DNA from: Apoderus coryli
Lineage: Eukaryota; Arthropoda; Insecta; Coleoptera; Attelabidae
Direction: 5' to 3'
Assembly: GCA_911728435.2 (NCBI GenBank)
Contig: OU452201.1
Location: 4,650,001 to 4,714,000 of the forward strand
Length of the DNA: 64,000 bases
Shown here: positions 35,401-46,204 of the stretch, piece by piece
How the letters are laid out: each line of letters begins with the position of its first letter
How positions within the stretch are numbered: position 1 is the first letter of the stretch
Notes under the pieces: generated by a model
Told to the model about the DNA's origin: nothing
The model's input: the letters and a program-made list of their open reading frames with translations, nothing else
Database searches by the model: none
Position numbers and translations under genes: made by a program

Positions 35401-38162
35401 TACGTTATCTTTCTAATTGAAATCTTGTATATTATGTAATTTGTTTTGATTTAATAAAGGCCATTTATTATTAAAATCGTAAGATCGATTGGCCAGCCCT
35501 GACCTTAATCCAATTGAACTCTTATGGAATATATTGGACAGACGTATTCAACGTCGTCCAAATTCACCTCAAACTCTTCAGCAACTAACAGAAGCCCTAG
35601 TCGAAGAGTGGGACAATGTACTATAGACAGACATTCGAAGGCTCGTCAGAAGTATGCCAAGAAGCCAGTCGTGCTGCTGGAGGAAACACATTGGTTTTCA
35701 GATAGCGGAACATTGCCATTAAAAAATCTTTTCCTTTCATTTTGTTATTCGCACTTTTTTTTAAATTGTTAATCTTAGTTTACGAATAACTGTAGGTATA
35801 TAAGTTACTATCATTTAATAAATTATCCAAAAGTAGTCCGTTCATTGTTTTTGGGTTACAATATTTCAGAATCTAATACGACCCTAAAAAGGTCCAGCAT
35901 TTTTAAAGTTTGACCAAGTTTAGATATGTCTGCTATTTTTTTAATAACACAACTCAAAAAAAAAAGGGTCTATAATAAAGTTATAGTTTTCATCACCTCT
36001 CCAGTTAAATATCCAATATTAACTGATTCCTCTAAAAGTATTGACGCGTAACCAACATTGTCCGACGTTACCAAACAATTGGTGTTGTTCATTGACGTAC
36101 CATGTACTGCATACCAATTAATAGCACCCATTGCCGTATCATTGGCTGCATAGTCGAATTTCAATTGGACCAGTGTTTTATCAGTATTATATGCATATCT
36201 GAAAATGGAAGTTTTAAAATATATTTTTGAATTAATTCAATTCTTTGTAACTACTATTCCAAATCGTTAAACCAAATGTCAGAACAAACATCTTGCATCA
36301 TCGAATCGAAATGTCACTTCTAATTTGTTCTCTCTGCAGGCGACAAAGGTTTATGTTCTATTCAACGTTACGTCAGGGTCGTGCGTATTATTTATTTTGT
36401 TTTTTTTACAAATTAATTCATATTTAAAAAGTAATTATTAATTGTTGGAAGCGGACTAATAAGAAAAAGCTTACGTTTTGTCTACTTTACAGTAACTTAT
36501 TATTTTCCAATCAACAAACCAATCAAGTCTGTCATAAAATTACGTGTGTGACTTCAAATTAACTCAGATTTACTGCACATCAGTGGCGACGCGTGACTTT
36601 TTCTAAAGTGTTACCAAAACCAGATGTGAAAAAAAGTTTATTTTGAACCTCCCAAATATAATTTTTTGCTTATTTTAGGTATTTTATTTAAACTTTTTTT
36701 TAATGATTTTTTTTAAGTAAAAATTGATTCAATGATAAATTGATTCCTTTTTTAAATTATTTTCCATTTTCAATGATCTTCTTTTCTTCTTCAAAATAAA
36801 CAGAATTATATTACAGTTAGTAGTCATAAAATATATATTTTCAAGATTCTTAACTGTTACCAATGGTAACAGTGGTTACATGGATGCTTCGCCACTGCTG
36901 CAGATCAAACTGGCTTACCGTTTACGTTCTTCCTCAGGATTTTGTAGATATGATGATGGACTTCTATTAATATTAGCGTCTGTTAGCTCAACTGTGTTGT
37001 AATAGATGTGAGCATCCACAAGATTTTCATGAGCACGTTCAATGGACTGCAATAATAATAATAATAAGCAAAAACGTTTATCAAGAATAACTTTTTTTTG
37101 GTATCTTTCACTTGTTGGTACATAAACTCAATCCGCGGTGTAATTATACTTAGCTTCCTATTAAAAAAACAAAATATATTATATAATCCTGTGAGAAATT
37201 TGCTTTCAAAATTTTACCAGTTAGGTAGTTGGAACCTATCTTATTAGATTATAATACAGTAATTTGATAAAGGGTTTTTGGCGTCATTGATAGAACGTGC
37301 GCTTCGCATGCGGAAGGTTCTGAGTTTGAATCCCATCTCTGGCAATATCTTTTTCTTCTAATTTTTGAATACAGTACTTAGGTCATAATAATTATTAAAA
37401 TTTTGTTTCGTTAGGCAGATCATATATTTTTCTTGACACACAACTGATTTTAATCTTATAAAAATCAGGTAAAATGTAGGTAAAATCTAAGAACCGACCG
37501 ATAAAGAAAAATAAACGTTTTCGATAAAAACATATGGTTGCATTAATTTAATATATTAAAAAGACCATGGGAATATCACAAGAATATACATACCTCAGTT
37601 ATTCCTTCGATTAATGCTTTATAAGTATCATTGACAAATCCTAGAATCGATATGTCGAGCATCACGTCTTGTAGAAATCCACCAGGAGTACCATGAGTAT
37701 GAGTACCACTCAAAATAACATTATCAAAGTTATAAACATCTTTATACTTCTTTTGAAGATTGTTAATAACCTACAATATTTGTATTTTTCATTAGCAATT
37801 TATGAGAAACAATATTCTATACAAAACGACATACTTCTCGTTTCACTCCGTGTCCCATCATACAGGCATCTATAGTGACAAATACGGCGCGATTTTCGCC
37901 ATCATCAAATATGAAAGCTCTGGAAAACTGGCGCAAATGAAGACCACAACCAGCTTGTGACGGTTTTGCATATCCCATCTAAAAATCGTGCAAGTAAGAA
38001 AAAATTAAGAATTGAATGTTGTGAACTTACAAATATAACTTCAGCTACTGGGCCTGTGACGTCGGCTCTACCCACTCCAACTTTATAACCAGCATCTGTT
38101 GACTGAATTAGAATAGCACTCAAAATCAGCGCAGCCAATGACAATCGTAACATTGGTTCCAT
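29471..38162 (-). CDS. CDase: neutral ceramidase, 13 exons, 702 aa
   Basis: Exons: 38162-38031, 37978-37835, 37770-37594, 37046-36919, 36198-35997, 34077-33868, 32956-32837, 32251-32057, 31992-31759, 31496-31401, 31152-30985, 29826-29711, 29657-29471. All junctions are GT-AG and phase-consistent, giving 702 codons, the family's normal length. The enzyme splits ceramide to sphingosine and fatty acid; a signal peptide (MEPMLRLSLAALILSAILIQ, cut near residue 24) sends it to the secretory path. Motifs: GVGRADVTGP at 29-38, zinc-site GTHTHGTPGG near 114-123, NWYAVHGTSM near 221-230, catalytic-serine hexapeptide GDVSPN near 274-279, GYSFAAGTIDGPGEF, PGEFTTMSGRR near 464-474 and YEEYQ. The C-terminal Ig-like domain ends FEVKS. 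An in-frame ATG at 38177 could add five residues, but the one at 38162 has the better context. GTGATG after exon 5 is a weak donor. All motifs are intact, so it is probably functional. Confidence 0.95.
32287..32790 (-). pseudogene. unidentified broken reading frame in ceramidase intron 7
   Basis: The intron between exons 7 and 8 (32836-32252) holds a coding-like stretch on the gene's own strand that is no part of ceramidase, since exons 7 and 8 join in frame without it. The first part (about 32790-32565) reads with EKAWRVSRDLGEKVCDALAA and a following RDEELVQTL. It stops soon after a one-base phase change near 32565. The next frame (32562-32287) carries on with ALPPAITGGWFAMFMSSF and later ISTEEQRILHIGA, then a hydrophobic stretch and a stop. 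Composition is protein-like and moderately GC-rich compared with other introns. I recognise no family. It may be a captured piece of a cellular gene or of a non-retroviral RNA virus; neither is shown. Confidence 0.55.
33012..33685. repeat. 41-bp minisatellite, about 16 units
   Basis: In ceramidase intron 6. Units start at 33022, 33063 and 33104, exactly 41 bases apart, with AATTGTAATTCAGATATCTC then AAATGTAATTCAGAAAATTTC. Each unit is itself two diverged half-units of 20-21 bases sharing TGTAATTCAGA. The array runs to about 33685 with rising divergence. The reading frame through it (33454-33774) is a by-product of the repeat. Confidence 0.92.
34855..35720 (+). mobile_element. Tc1-type transposase pseudogene
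   Basis: In ceramidase intron 5, antisense to the gene. Translation gives the Tc1 catalytic core: VLFTDESRFRLTRCDGR (first Asp) at about 35085, then AAIMIHFLNEHE, then IDWPALSPDLNPIELLWNIL (second and third acidic residues) at 35490-35550, and RRIQRRPNSPQTLQQL beyond. Stops and frameshifts interrupt it throughout, and a LINE tail splits it at 35303-35472. The N-terminal paired-like domain is only faintly visible (VIAKDIQST, then LLTRLLETGYGK). No terminal inverted repeats were found. Long dead. Confidence 0.8.
35303..35472 (+). mobile_element. 5'-truncated LINE tail inside the Tc1 gene
   Basis: 170 bases ending TTTAATAAAGGCCATTTATT, flanked by the duplication AAAAT at 35298-35302 and 35473-35477. 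Leaving out the insertion and one duplicate puts the Tc1 codons on either side (NEHEN and KIDWPALSP) in one frame, so both borders are exact. The tail matches those at 24912 and 54479. Confidence 0.88.
36581..36897. mobile_element. hAT-type MITE, 317 bp
   Basis: CAGTGGCGACGC at the left end answers GCTTCGCCACTG at the right. Flanks CTGCACAT (36573-36580) and CTGCAGAT (36898-36905) are an 8-base target duplication with one mismatch, the hAT size. No coding capacity. It lies in ceramidase intron 4, 21 bases from the exon-4 donor. Confidence 0.8.
37271..37345 (+). pseudogene. tRNA-Ala-like relic
   Basis: The order of a tRNA gene is recognisable: TGGCGTCATTGATAGAAC (D-arm, box A-like), GTGCGCTTCGCATGCGG (anticodon arm with loop TTCGCAT, anticodon CGC = Ala) and GAGTTTGAATCCC (T-arm, box B-like). 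The acceptor ends do not pair and the T-stem is poor, so it is not a working tRNA. It may be a tRNA pseudogene or the head of a tRNA-derived SINE. It lies in ceramidase intron 3, antisense to the gene. Confidence 0.55.
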
Positions 38163-38409
38163 TTTCGATATCTGCATAGAAATAATGAAACATTACTTAA
38201 TATTTGTTATTGTACAGAAAATTAAACTCGGATATCTTTAAATTTTTTTTGACCTAAAAATGTATGATTTTAAAACAAATTCTTTGATTGATCTTAGGTG
38301 AGTCTTTTGGCAAAATTATCAAAACTTTCTATTAATTGGGTGGTTAACTTTTAATTTGCATGGTTTTTCTGTCTTTACACTTATCCTACGAAAACAAAAA
38401 TATAGAATT

Positions 38410-39025
38410 ATTTTAAATTTAAACCACGTGGTACTGACGCCTACTTCCCATATCAAGCCATTTCGCATCCCGCAGCTTATAAGAAGTAGGATTATATCGT
38501 CTAACCCCAAAGGTAAACCGTAGACAATATTTTTGTATCTTCTGGATACGCAAACTTGTCTCCGCTGTCAAACTTGGACCATACACAACATCACAATGAT
38601 TCAAAATGGACAGGACAAAGAACATGCCTAGAGCTGTCAAGCCTTTTTAAACATGAAATAGATTTCTTATGCATTGCGAAATGTGACCGTCAAACCTCAA
38701 TTTAGAATCCATAATCAGTCCCAGGTTTCTAGCTTCAGTCTTAAGATCCAGAGACACATTATTCACTTGAATTTTAATTAGTTGGGACAACATAACAATA
38801 CATTTGCTTGGATTTAATTTCAGAGAATGTTTATCTGCAATTGTGTTGATTTTATTGCATGCTTCGATAACAGAGGATGGTTTGAATGTAAAATAAACTT
38901 GCATATCATCGGCAAATGATTGGCTCTTACAATACTGCAAGTGTTCACAGAAACCTAAAGTATACAAATTACAAAGTGTAGACCCAAGTACCGATCGCTG
39001 AGGTACACCTGCATTTTTCGGGATG
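38410..39025 (-). mobile_element. LINE reverse-transcriptase fragment
   Basis: Read from 39022 downward: GVPQRSVLGSTLCNLYTLGF, then CKSQSFADDMQVYFTF with the FADD active site, IADKHSLKLNPSKCIVM, NNVSLDLKTEARNLGLIMDS, and in a second frame LSILNHCDVVYGPSLTAETS and RIQKIQKYCLRFTFGVRR. This is the second half of a Jockey/CR1-like reverse transcriptase and its thumb. Frameshifts, no endonuclease and no 3' tail. It lies 250 bases upstream of the ceramidase start, so it may interrupt that gene's promoter region. Confidence 0.82.
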
Positions 39026-39100
39026 CATTGGCAGTGCTTGCAATGCTACTGGCTGCACAACCCCATCAGACGCAGAACAGATTCCAATTTTAATGCTTTT

Positions 39101-39427
39101 GTTTGGTATAGGACCTAATCAAGACCTAGGAAACTATCCTTAATGACCGTTTTGCCGCATGTCGTTTGGCATGCAGCCCTTCATAATATCATTGTCCTGC
39201 GTAAATATCACGACCCCATTATTAGGGAACCAGATTTAAATTTTTTGGGGCCTTGGTTTGGTGTAGGACCCTATCATATAGAACCTAATCAAGACCTAAA
39301 AAACTATCCTTAATGACCCTGCCTCCGCATGTCGTTTGGCATGTAGATAGCCCTTGATAATATCATTGTCCTGCGTAAATATCACGACCCCATTATTTGT
39401 GAACCAGATTTCAATTTTTTGGGGCCT
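39101..39427. repeat. tandem duplication, about 170-bp unit
   Basis: 39101-39253 and 39255-39427 share nearly the whole unit: CCTAATCAAGACCTA, AAACTATCCTTAATGACC, CCGCATGTCGTTTGGCATG, ATATCATTGTCCTGCGTAAA, TATCACGACCCCATTA and TTTTTTGGGGCC. The offset is 170-174 bases because of small indels. More GC-rich than its surroundings; probably part of a repeated element. Confidence 0.88.
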
Positions 39428-39429
39428 TT

Positions 39430-42040
39430 GAGTCGTCGTAACTCAAATAATTTTCAAAGAATTTTAATGTTTCGGGGTTGAATCCATTTCCAACTTCGTA
39501 TGTTATGTTCAGCTAGCAGTCTGTCTCTGGGCCTGCTGTCGATTTATTTTAAGAATTATGTAAAGTTTGAAACAAATTTTTTTATTTCACTAAGAAGAAG
39601 AAGAAGAAGAAGCTAGCTGAGATCAGCTAGATTGTATTGGAATTATTTGAATTATATGGGAGCTTTTGTTAAGCTAGGTCAAAAGAGCACCAGGAACATG
39701 GAAGGCAACTATGAACGACAACTATGTGAACTGAAGGTGTTATGAAGCAGAGATCAGTTGTAAAATTATAGAACGCCTACAGAAAATGTAGCTCTTGAAC
39801 AAGAAACTGCAATCTAGACTGTGTAGCGAAGTAGTTGAGACAACATAGCATGTATAGTATTATTTATGGGCAATATCAATATCCAACAGATATTGGACTC
39901 AATGACCTGGCTTATGTTGTTGTTATATTCGGTGGAATAAATATTTGCGAAAATCCTCAATAAATCTGTGAAGCTACAATGAAACTGAATGCTTCTGTCG
40001 CTCATTTCCACAAAAAATAAATAGATTATGATTATCATCATCCGACAATGCAGAATTGCCGGCATATAGTCGCATAATATAGACAAACTGAATTGTTTGG
40101 TGGTTGTATAGAAGACCTTGACCAATATACCAAATAATATAGTTTAAACAATTTAACCGTGATTCTACTTACATAATTTTTTAATACCACCACTGATGTC
40201 TTGTCTACACATACTGCATAACAATTTTTTTGAAATATATTTTATTGTCAAAATTACATAAAAATATTAAGGTTTTTGTTACACCCAGCATAATAGCTAA
40301 TTAAATATTATATTTGTTGATTATGGATGACTTTCACTTATAAACACAACACGATCTTGGATAAATGCGCTTATAAACAACAGTATACTATACGCATTGA
40401 CCAAGAAAAGTGAAATGCAGATTTACATTACATGACGTAACTGGTAAAATAATATGTCCTGCTTTCGTATGACCCACGTAGAGAAGCGAGGCAGTTCTCG
40501 CTTAAAATCGACACAAAATAAATACACATTTAAATGGTTGAGAATATTCTACTATCATCGTTCTAATTTAAATATCAACTAATGTATATTTAGATTTAGT
40601 TCTGAGAAAACTTATCACTATATAGTGAGTTTTTGATTATTTTGCCGACTGCAGCTGCAAGCAGTTCACGAATTAGAAATTAGGGGGCCTATATGCGCGA
40701 ACTCCATTATTTAAGCGACAGAAGTCTGTTATACGAGGGATACACTGAAACTTTAATATTTTGTAGACCAAACCAAATTAAAAAGTGATATATAAAACTA
40801 AAATGGTGTTTAAAATTACGGGATTTATTAACATGATAACTTGATGATAATGAATACATTTGTTTAAATGCTCCATAAATTGGGATGGGTTAATTATACA
40901 ACTTTTTTGTTTTTTACAAAAATACTGTTGGATATGCGAGGGGCTGATTAAAATTTGAGACCAAGGGGTGTGAAGGGTCTAAAAAATGCAGAACAAAAAA
41001 TTTATTTGCTAAACTAAATCGAAAATTTATGTGATATGAACTGTCAAAAAGTATTTTTGGTTACAAAATTTAGCAGAATATAAAATTAGTATACATCATA
41101 TTATGCCATCCACAAACAAGATAAGAAGGGTCAAAATATAAAACAATTATTGACAAAAATGTTAAAATGAAAGTTTTTAACTATTGAAGTTGTCAAAAGC
41201 ATCGATTATGAGTTTCGAAAGGGCATCCAAACGGGTTTTGAAACGTATAATACGTTAACACAATTTAATTTATATTGCTCTGTTCCTCAGAAAGCTCTAG
41301 CCTGTGCATGTGGCATTTCGAGACCACTAATTCTGATACTTTTGGTGAACTTTACCCATCCAAGTTATCACCACGTTCAACGTAGTGTTTCCCTGAAGCC
41401 GCGGTAGATGATAAATTATTTACGGGCTTATAACATTGTTTTCAGAGCTTAAAAATATTTAGAAGACACATACCGCATGAATTACTACAACACTTACCTA
41501 CCAAAAACTATAAAAAACTTGTTTCGTGATACAATGCAGTACCACGAATATTAATCTACTGAAAACCTAATTTGAAAATAATGAAATAAATTATCTGATA
41601 TCTTCAAGTGTTTGCATTAAGACAATTTTTTTTAACAGAACCATATTTGGTTGTTCATTATGTGATAAAATAAAACACGTAATTTCGATTAAATGTCAAT
41701 TGAAGCATACAAAGTTATTTATGTATTGAGTGGTTCAAAACAAATGCGAAAATTTTGAAAAATCATGTTGTCATTATAGAATTAGTTCTCTGATATTTGT
41801 TTTATATTAGTAGTTAAATGGCAAAGTAAGAAATGATTCTAAATAATTGTTTTGACTAGCGGTTATAGTTTTTCAGTTACCGACTAATCGATTTTAGTTC
41901 TGATAAAAGTAAAATAATTTTACAAAATAATAAAATTAATACACTAAAAATAATTTTAACGGCGTAGCGGACAAAATGACTGGTTTTACCTACACAGGGT
42001 ATTTTGTTTAAATTTAGCAGGGCCTCATTTATTTATATAT
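39430..42040. other. intergenic, nothing supported
   Basis: About 2.6 kb with a short AAG run at 39594-39611 and no supported gene. Any distal promoter of the ceramidase gene would lie beyond the LINE fragment at 38.4-39.0 kb. Confidence 0.4.
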
Positions 42041-42043
42041 GTA

Positions 42044-43941
42044 CAGGGTGGTCCAACTTTTACCTGCATAAATTTTAGAATCGATAGATAATCGACAAAT
42101 AATGTGAGTTTGGTTAATAAACTATGTGCCAAAAATGCTTCGTTACAAAGTTACAGGGTGTTGAAATTTAAGAAACAAATTCGAATTTTATTAATATCTT
42201 TATAACCAATTGAGATATTTCAATGAAATTTGGCTAGTGTGGAGAGGTGATCTAGCTTCATTTTTTCATGTTACAATATTATTTTTATTTCCAGCAGTGG
42301 CGTGCGTACGGCTACCGATTGCGATATTTTTAATGAAAAAACTGATATGCCACTGGTTTATCTCAAAATAGAAATTGTATCTGCAATTCTTATTCAATTT
42401 AAAAGAAAAAAGAACTTTTGGCTTTTTTTCGTATGACGCAACATTTTCGAGTAAAAAAATAAAAATCGTCTAAACCAAATGTATGGAAAATCAACATAAA
42501 AATATCATATCATTACATGTTTTAACAGATTTTACAGTGGTTTTTTTAACAGAAACTGTTCAAAATGACTATGGTCATTGTCAATACACAATTGGCATCT
42601 TCTGGTGATGCTATTAATTGCTGCCGATTGAATGTGATTGTTACGATGCAATTCATCACAAGCTTCTTGAATTTTTAAGACTAATTTTTGCGTTTTCGCA
42701 CCGGCACCCTATACACATTGTCTTTTAAGTAGCCGCAAATAAAGAAATCAAGTGGAGTCAAGTCAAGCGACCTTGGGGCCAAGATATAGGTTCCTCATGA
42801 TTATTTTCGACTTCTCCGGGAAAACGGCTAATCCATTGATTTCCGTAATGCTCTGTTATCTAGTTTCTCACATTCCGCCCGAAATGTGCTGGTGCTCAAT
42901 CCATTTGAAACCAACCATTCGTATGTAAATGAAGTGGCACGTCATCAATTAAATCATTTAAATTATTCTGTAAAAAGTCTAAAAATAATTGTGCTGAGAC
43001 CCTAGCTGGTAAAAAGAATGGTCCGAGGAGATTATTGGATATTACTCCTAGCCCCACGTTCACACTGAATTGGTGTTGAAACTTTCTCGCTCACACTTTG
43101 TATGGTTTGTGTTGTGACCAAATATGAAAGTTGTGGTAATTCGTTATACCAGTTCTTGTAAATGAAGCTTCATCAGTCCAGCAAACCTTATGCAGGAAAT
43201 CTCTATCTACTTGAACTTTATTCAATAACCATTTGCCTTTAAACCTCCTCAGGCAATAAATCTTTCATCCGCCAAATTGTTTCTTCTAGGGCGCTATCTA
43301 TTGTTTTTTTATGTTAAAAGTAGTATTCAAACCTCGTTCTTGAAATGTCCGATGACCTTAGTTACTAAATAGCCGCGGCATTATTATTAACACTAAAAAG
43401 AACACTTGAATGCAACCTAAATTTGTTGTGACAAAATGATTGACATTTCTGTTTTATAACCAAGTGTTAATGAAAGGTAATGTGATAATTATGCGCCTTT
43501 TACCAATTATGTATTGACAATGACGGTAGTCATTTTGAACAGTTTCTGCAAACAAAAAACCTGTAAAATCTGTTAAATATATGTGTAAATTGGACAAGAA
43601 TTGCAGATATAATTTTCATTTTGAGATAAACCAATGGCGTATCTGTTTTTTCATTAAAAATGTCGCAATCGGTAGCCGTACGTACGCCACTGGTGGAAAT
43701 AAAAATAATTATATTACATGAAAAAATGATGCTAGATCACCTCTCCACACTAGCCAAATTTCATTGAAATATCTCAATTGGTTATAAAGATATTAATAAA
43801 ATACGATTTTTTCTTAAATTTCAACACCCTGTAACTTTGTAACGAAGCATTTTTCGCACATAGTTTATTAACCAAACTCACATTATTTGTCAATTATCTA
43901 TCGATTCTGAAATTTATGCAGGTAAAAGTTGGACCACCCTG
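42044..43941. mobile_element. mariner-type element with very long inverted arms
   Basis: CAGGGTGGTCCAACTTTTACC (left) and its reverse complement (right) are flanked by TA at 42042-42043 and 43942-43943. The inverted match runs inward for hundreds of bases: AATCGATAGATAATCGACAA, AATGTGAGTTTGGTTAATAA, TGGCTAGTGTGGAGAGGTGA, ACGGCTACCGATTGCGA, a TTATCTCAAAAT block, and TTTTAACAGATTTTACAG with CTGTTCAAAATGACTA up to about 42590 against 43510 onward. Arms are thus about 400-550 bases each around a core of about 0.9 kb carrying a transposase relic on the minus strand. The CAGTGGCGT and inner CTGTTCAAAATGAC steps inside the arms suggest nested elements rather than one simple transposon. Confidence 0.85.
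42600..43320 (-). pseudogene. mariner-like transposase, decayed
   Basis: Between the long inverted arms. In changing frames the minus strand reads VCWTDEASFTRTGITNYHNF (first catalytic Asp), then VPLHLHTNGWF, then APAHFGRNVRN preceded by an Asp, then WISRFPGEVENN, and APRSLDLTPLDFFICGYLKD (third Asp, of the PRSPDLTPLDFF type), NVYR. The order is that of an IS630-Tc1-mariner transposase of the group widespread in insects. Several frameshifts and stops; the N-terminal HTH is not visible. It cannot make active enzyme, but a working relative could have moved this element. Confidence 0.75.
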
Positions 43942-43944
43942 TAT

Positions 43945-45930
43945 ATTTATGTACATTATTTATATTTACGGACACAAATTTTATAATAATTTTAACCATT
44001 CGTTTGTTAACCAAGTCTTGCATTTTTAGATTTTTATTAAATAGTTCCAATGTTTACATTTTTTATAATTTGAGTTACATTTAAAATATGTTTTAATAGG
44101 AAGGAATATATTGAGCCTTTAAATCAAGCTCAAACAAAAAATACAGATCCTAGGTTCATTTATTGAAGTATATACTTAGTAGTTTTTTTTTTTTGAAAGC
44201 GCATTTACAATTTTTTTTGTCAAAATTAAACTATGGGGGTTGTTAATATTACAAATTTGTGCTTGTTAAAAATGTATTCTATCAATATCTACGTAATATT
44301 AGTAAAATTCATATGAACAAACTCTTTTTATAACATTAACAAAGAAATATATTCAATATTATAAACGGATTGTTCATATTGCCTACAATTATTTTTTCTG
44401 TGTAGAATTAATGGCAAATAGACCGGTTGTCCCAAAAAAAAAATCCCCACGCATTAGGGGTAGAACCTACGACCAAAAAGAAGACGAAAATCACTTTTCT
44501 TTGGGACACCCTATATATATTACAAAAATATTCCTATCAAACCATTTTGTTCAAAGCCGCATAACTTGTGCATTATACTGTAATCAAATCAGTATCATTT
44601 TTTTGAAACAACACCTGATAATTTTTGAAAAATCGATTAAAATAATCAAATGTTACGAATGTTACTGAAACCTATTCAACTTTCTAATAATCATTCACTT
44701 ACCTATTTATATATGTTTGCAATACTCAAAGAACCTATCAGAACTGTGTTCGAAATATCCTCAGAAAATCATATCAAATATGTATAATCACTACAATAAA
44801 TGCCACTATTATTTATTTAAGTCCGCACTAATACAGTTCCACTATTTCTATTTTATTCATGTAAAAACCAAATTTTAGGTATTTAAAGTTAATGAATTAT
44901 ATAAACAAGGTTCGGTAGCTTCATGGATATTTCACACTTTGTATGTCGTATGTTTATAACATACCTAGTTGTATATTATTATGTATTCAAAAATCTGCTT
45001 CTGCATAACATATCAAGCTTAGATACAGATAGGCCATAAAAATGTGATCTTGCATTTTAAACTATTATTATTAAGTTGAGAAAATGGAATCCTGTGCAAT
45101 CTAGGGAACTTGAGAAACAATAAAACACAAGAACGCAGATATACACCGCCGTTCGTGATGAGTATTCTATATTTTGTGCGACCGATACATTTATAAAGGG
45201 AATCATATAAATCAATTCTCTCGATCATTATAGTGTTCAATGCAATTTATCAACAAATGTGTTATTCCTTTAGAAAAATTTTATTTATCGTTGTTATTTT
45301 TCAATCTTCCATTCAGTTAGGAAATACAAGTTACTTTTACCAATAATGATAGAACATGATTAGTAAAAAAGGGCATTTATCAAAGTGGATATTGTTATAA
45401 TATTTATTATAGAAAGGGCATTGTACTATTCGATTACCTGCAACTGTTTATTTTAACACACTTCCTATAATAGTTAATGTGTTATTAGTTATATTTCAAT
45501 CATTATATCATATGACACAAGATTCCTAAACAGTGAGGGCACTGCACTTTCTTTAGTTGTCAACGACTGAGATTTTAAAAAAGGCTGAATGTACACGTTT
45601 CAATTTTGATGCCAAAAGTAGAAGTGATCTGTTAGACGATTATTTCTTAGAGAATAGTCGAATATAGAAAAAAGCTGTTGTACTGAACAGATTAAATTCA
45701 ATTATTTGCATTATTATCAGGTTTTATTTGAATTTACTGTTATTATCCTTACAATATTTTGCATAATTTGCATTTTTTATGCATTTTAGTTTTTTTTCGG
45801 CATATTTTTGTAAAAAGCTATAGTGCATATAATGAATTATATTCAGTCAAAAATTTTTACATTAATAATTGTTAAAAAATAATAATAGAACCTAAATAGC
45901 GGGGAAACCCTCCCTAATAAAAGATGGTAA
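43945..45930. other. intergenic, nothing supported
   Basis: AT-rich. The 85-codon frame at 44411-44668 starts in sequence (GTCCCAAAAAAAAAATCCCC) resembling a transposon end, with GGGACACCCTATATAT at its other side, and shows no domain. Confidence 0.4.
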
Positions 45931-45939
45931 AGAGACTCT

Positions 45940-46200
45940 TGTTATTGCAGGTATTTATAGCCTGTATTCCTAATTTATCACGACGTCCCTAGTGAGAGAA
46001 CCTCTAGGAGAAACTATGTGAATTCTTTACTGATATTATTCAGTAATTGAAGAAATTAAAACAAACATTGGAAATAACTACTTTTAAATATGTATTGATG
46101 AAAGTACTGATTCTATGCGGCGTTATATTGCACATTTAATGGTGGGGGTTCTTAATAAAAAATTTCTACCAAAATCCTATCTTAATGCCTCAAAGCAACT
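45940..46200 (+). pseudogene. hAT-like / CGGBP1-like transposase remnant
   Basis: 46048-46200 reads IEEIKTNIGNNYF, stop, ICIDESTDSMRRYIAHLMVG and VLNKKFLPKSY in one frame. D-E-S/T-T-D-x-x-x-R-Y-I-A is the recurrent core of the hAT-derived, CGGBP1-related proteins scattered in insect genomes. Upstream, TSLVREPLGETM (another frame) resembles the preceding part. One in-frame stop and frameshifts; no dimerisation domain found downstream. Confidence 0.6.
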
Positions 46201-46204
46201 AGAA

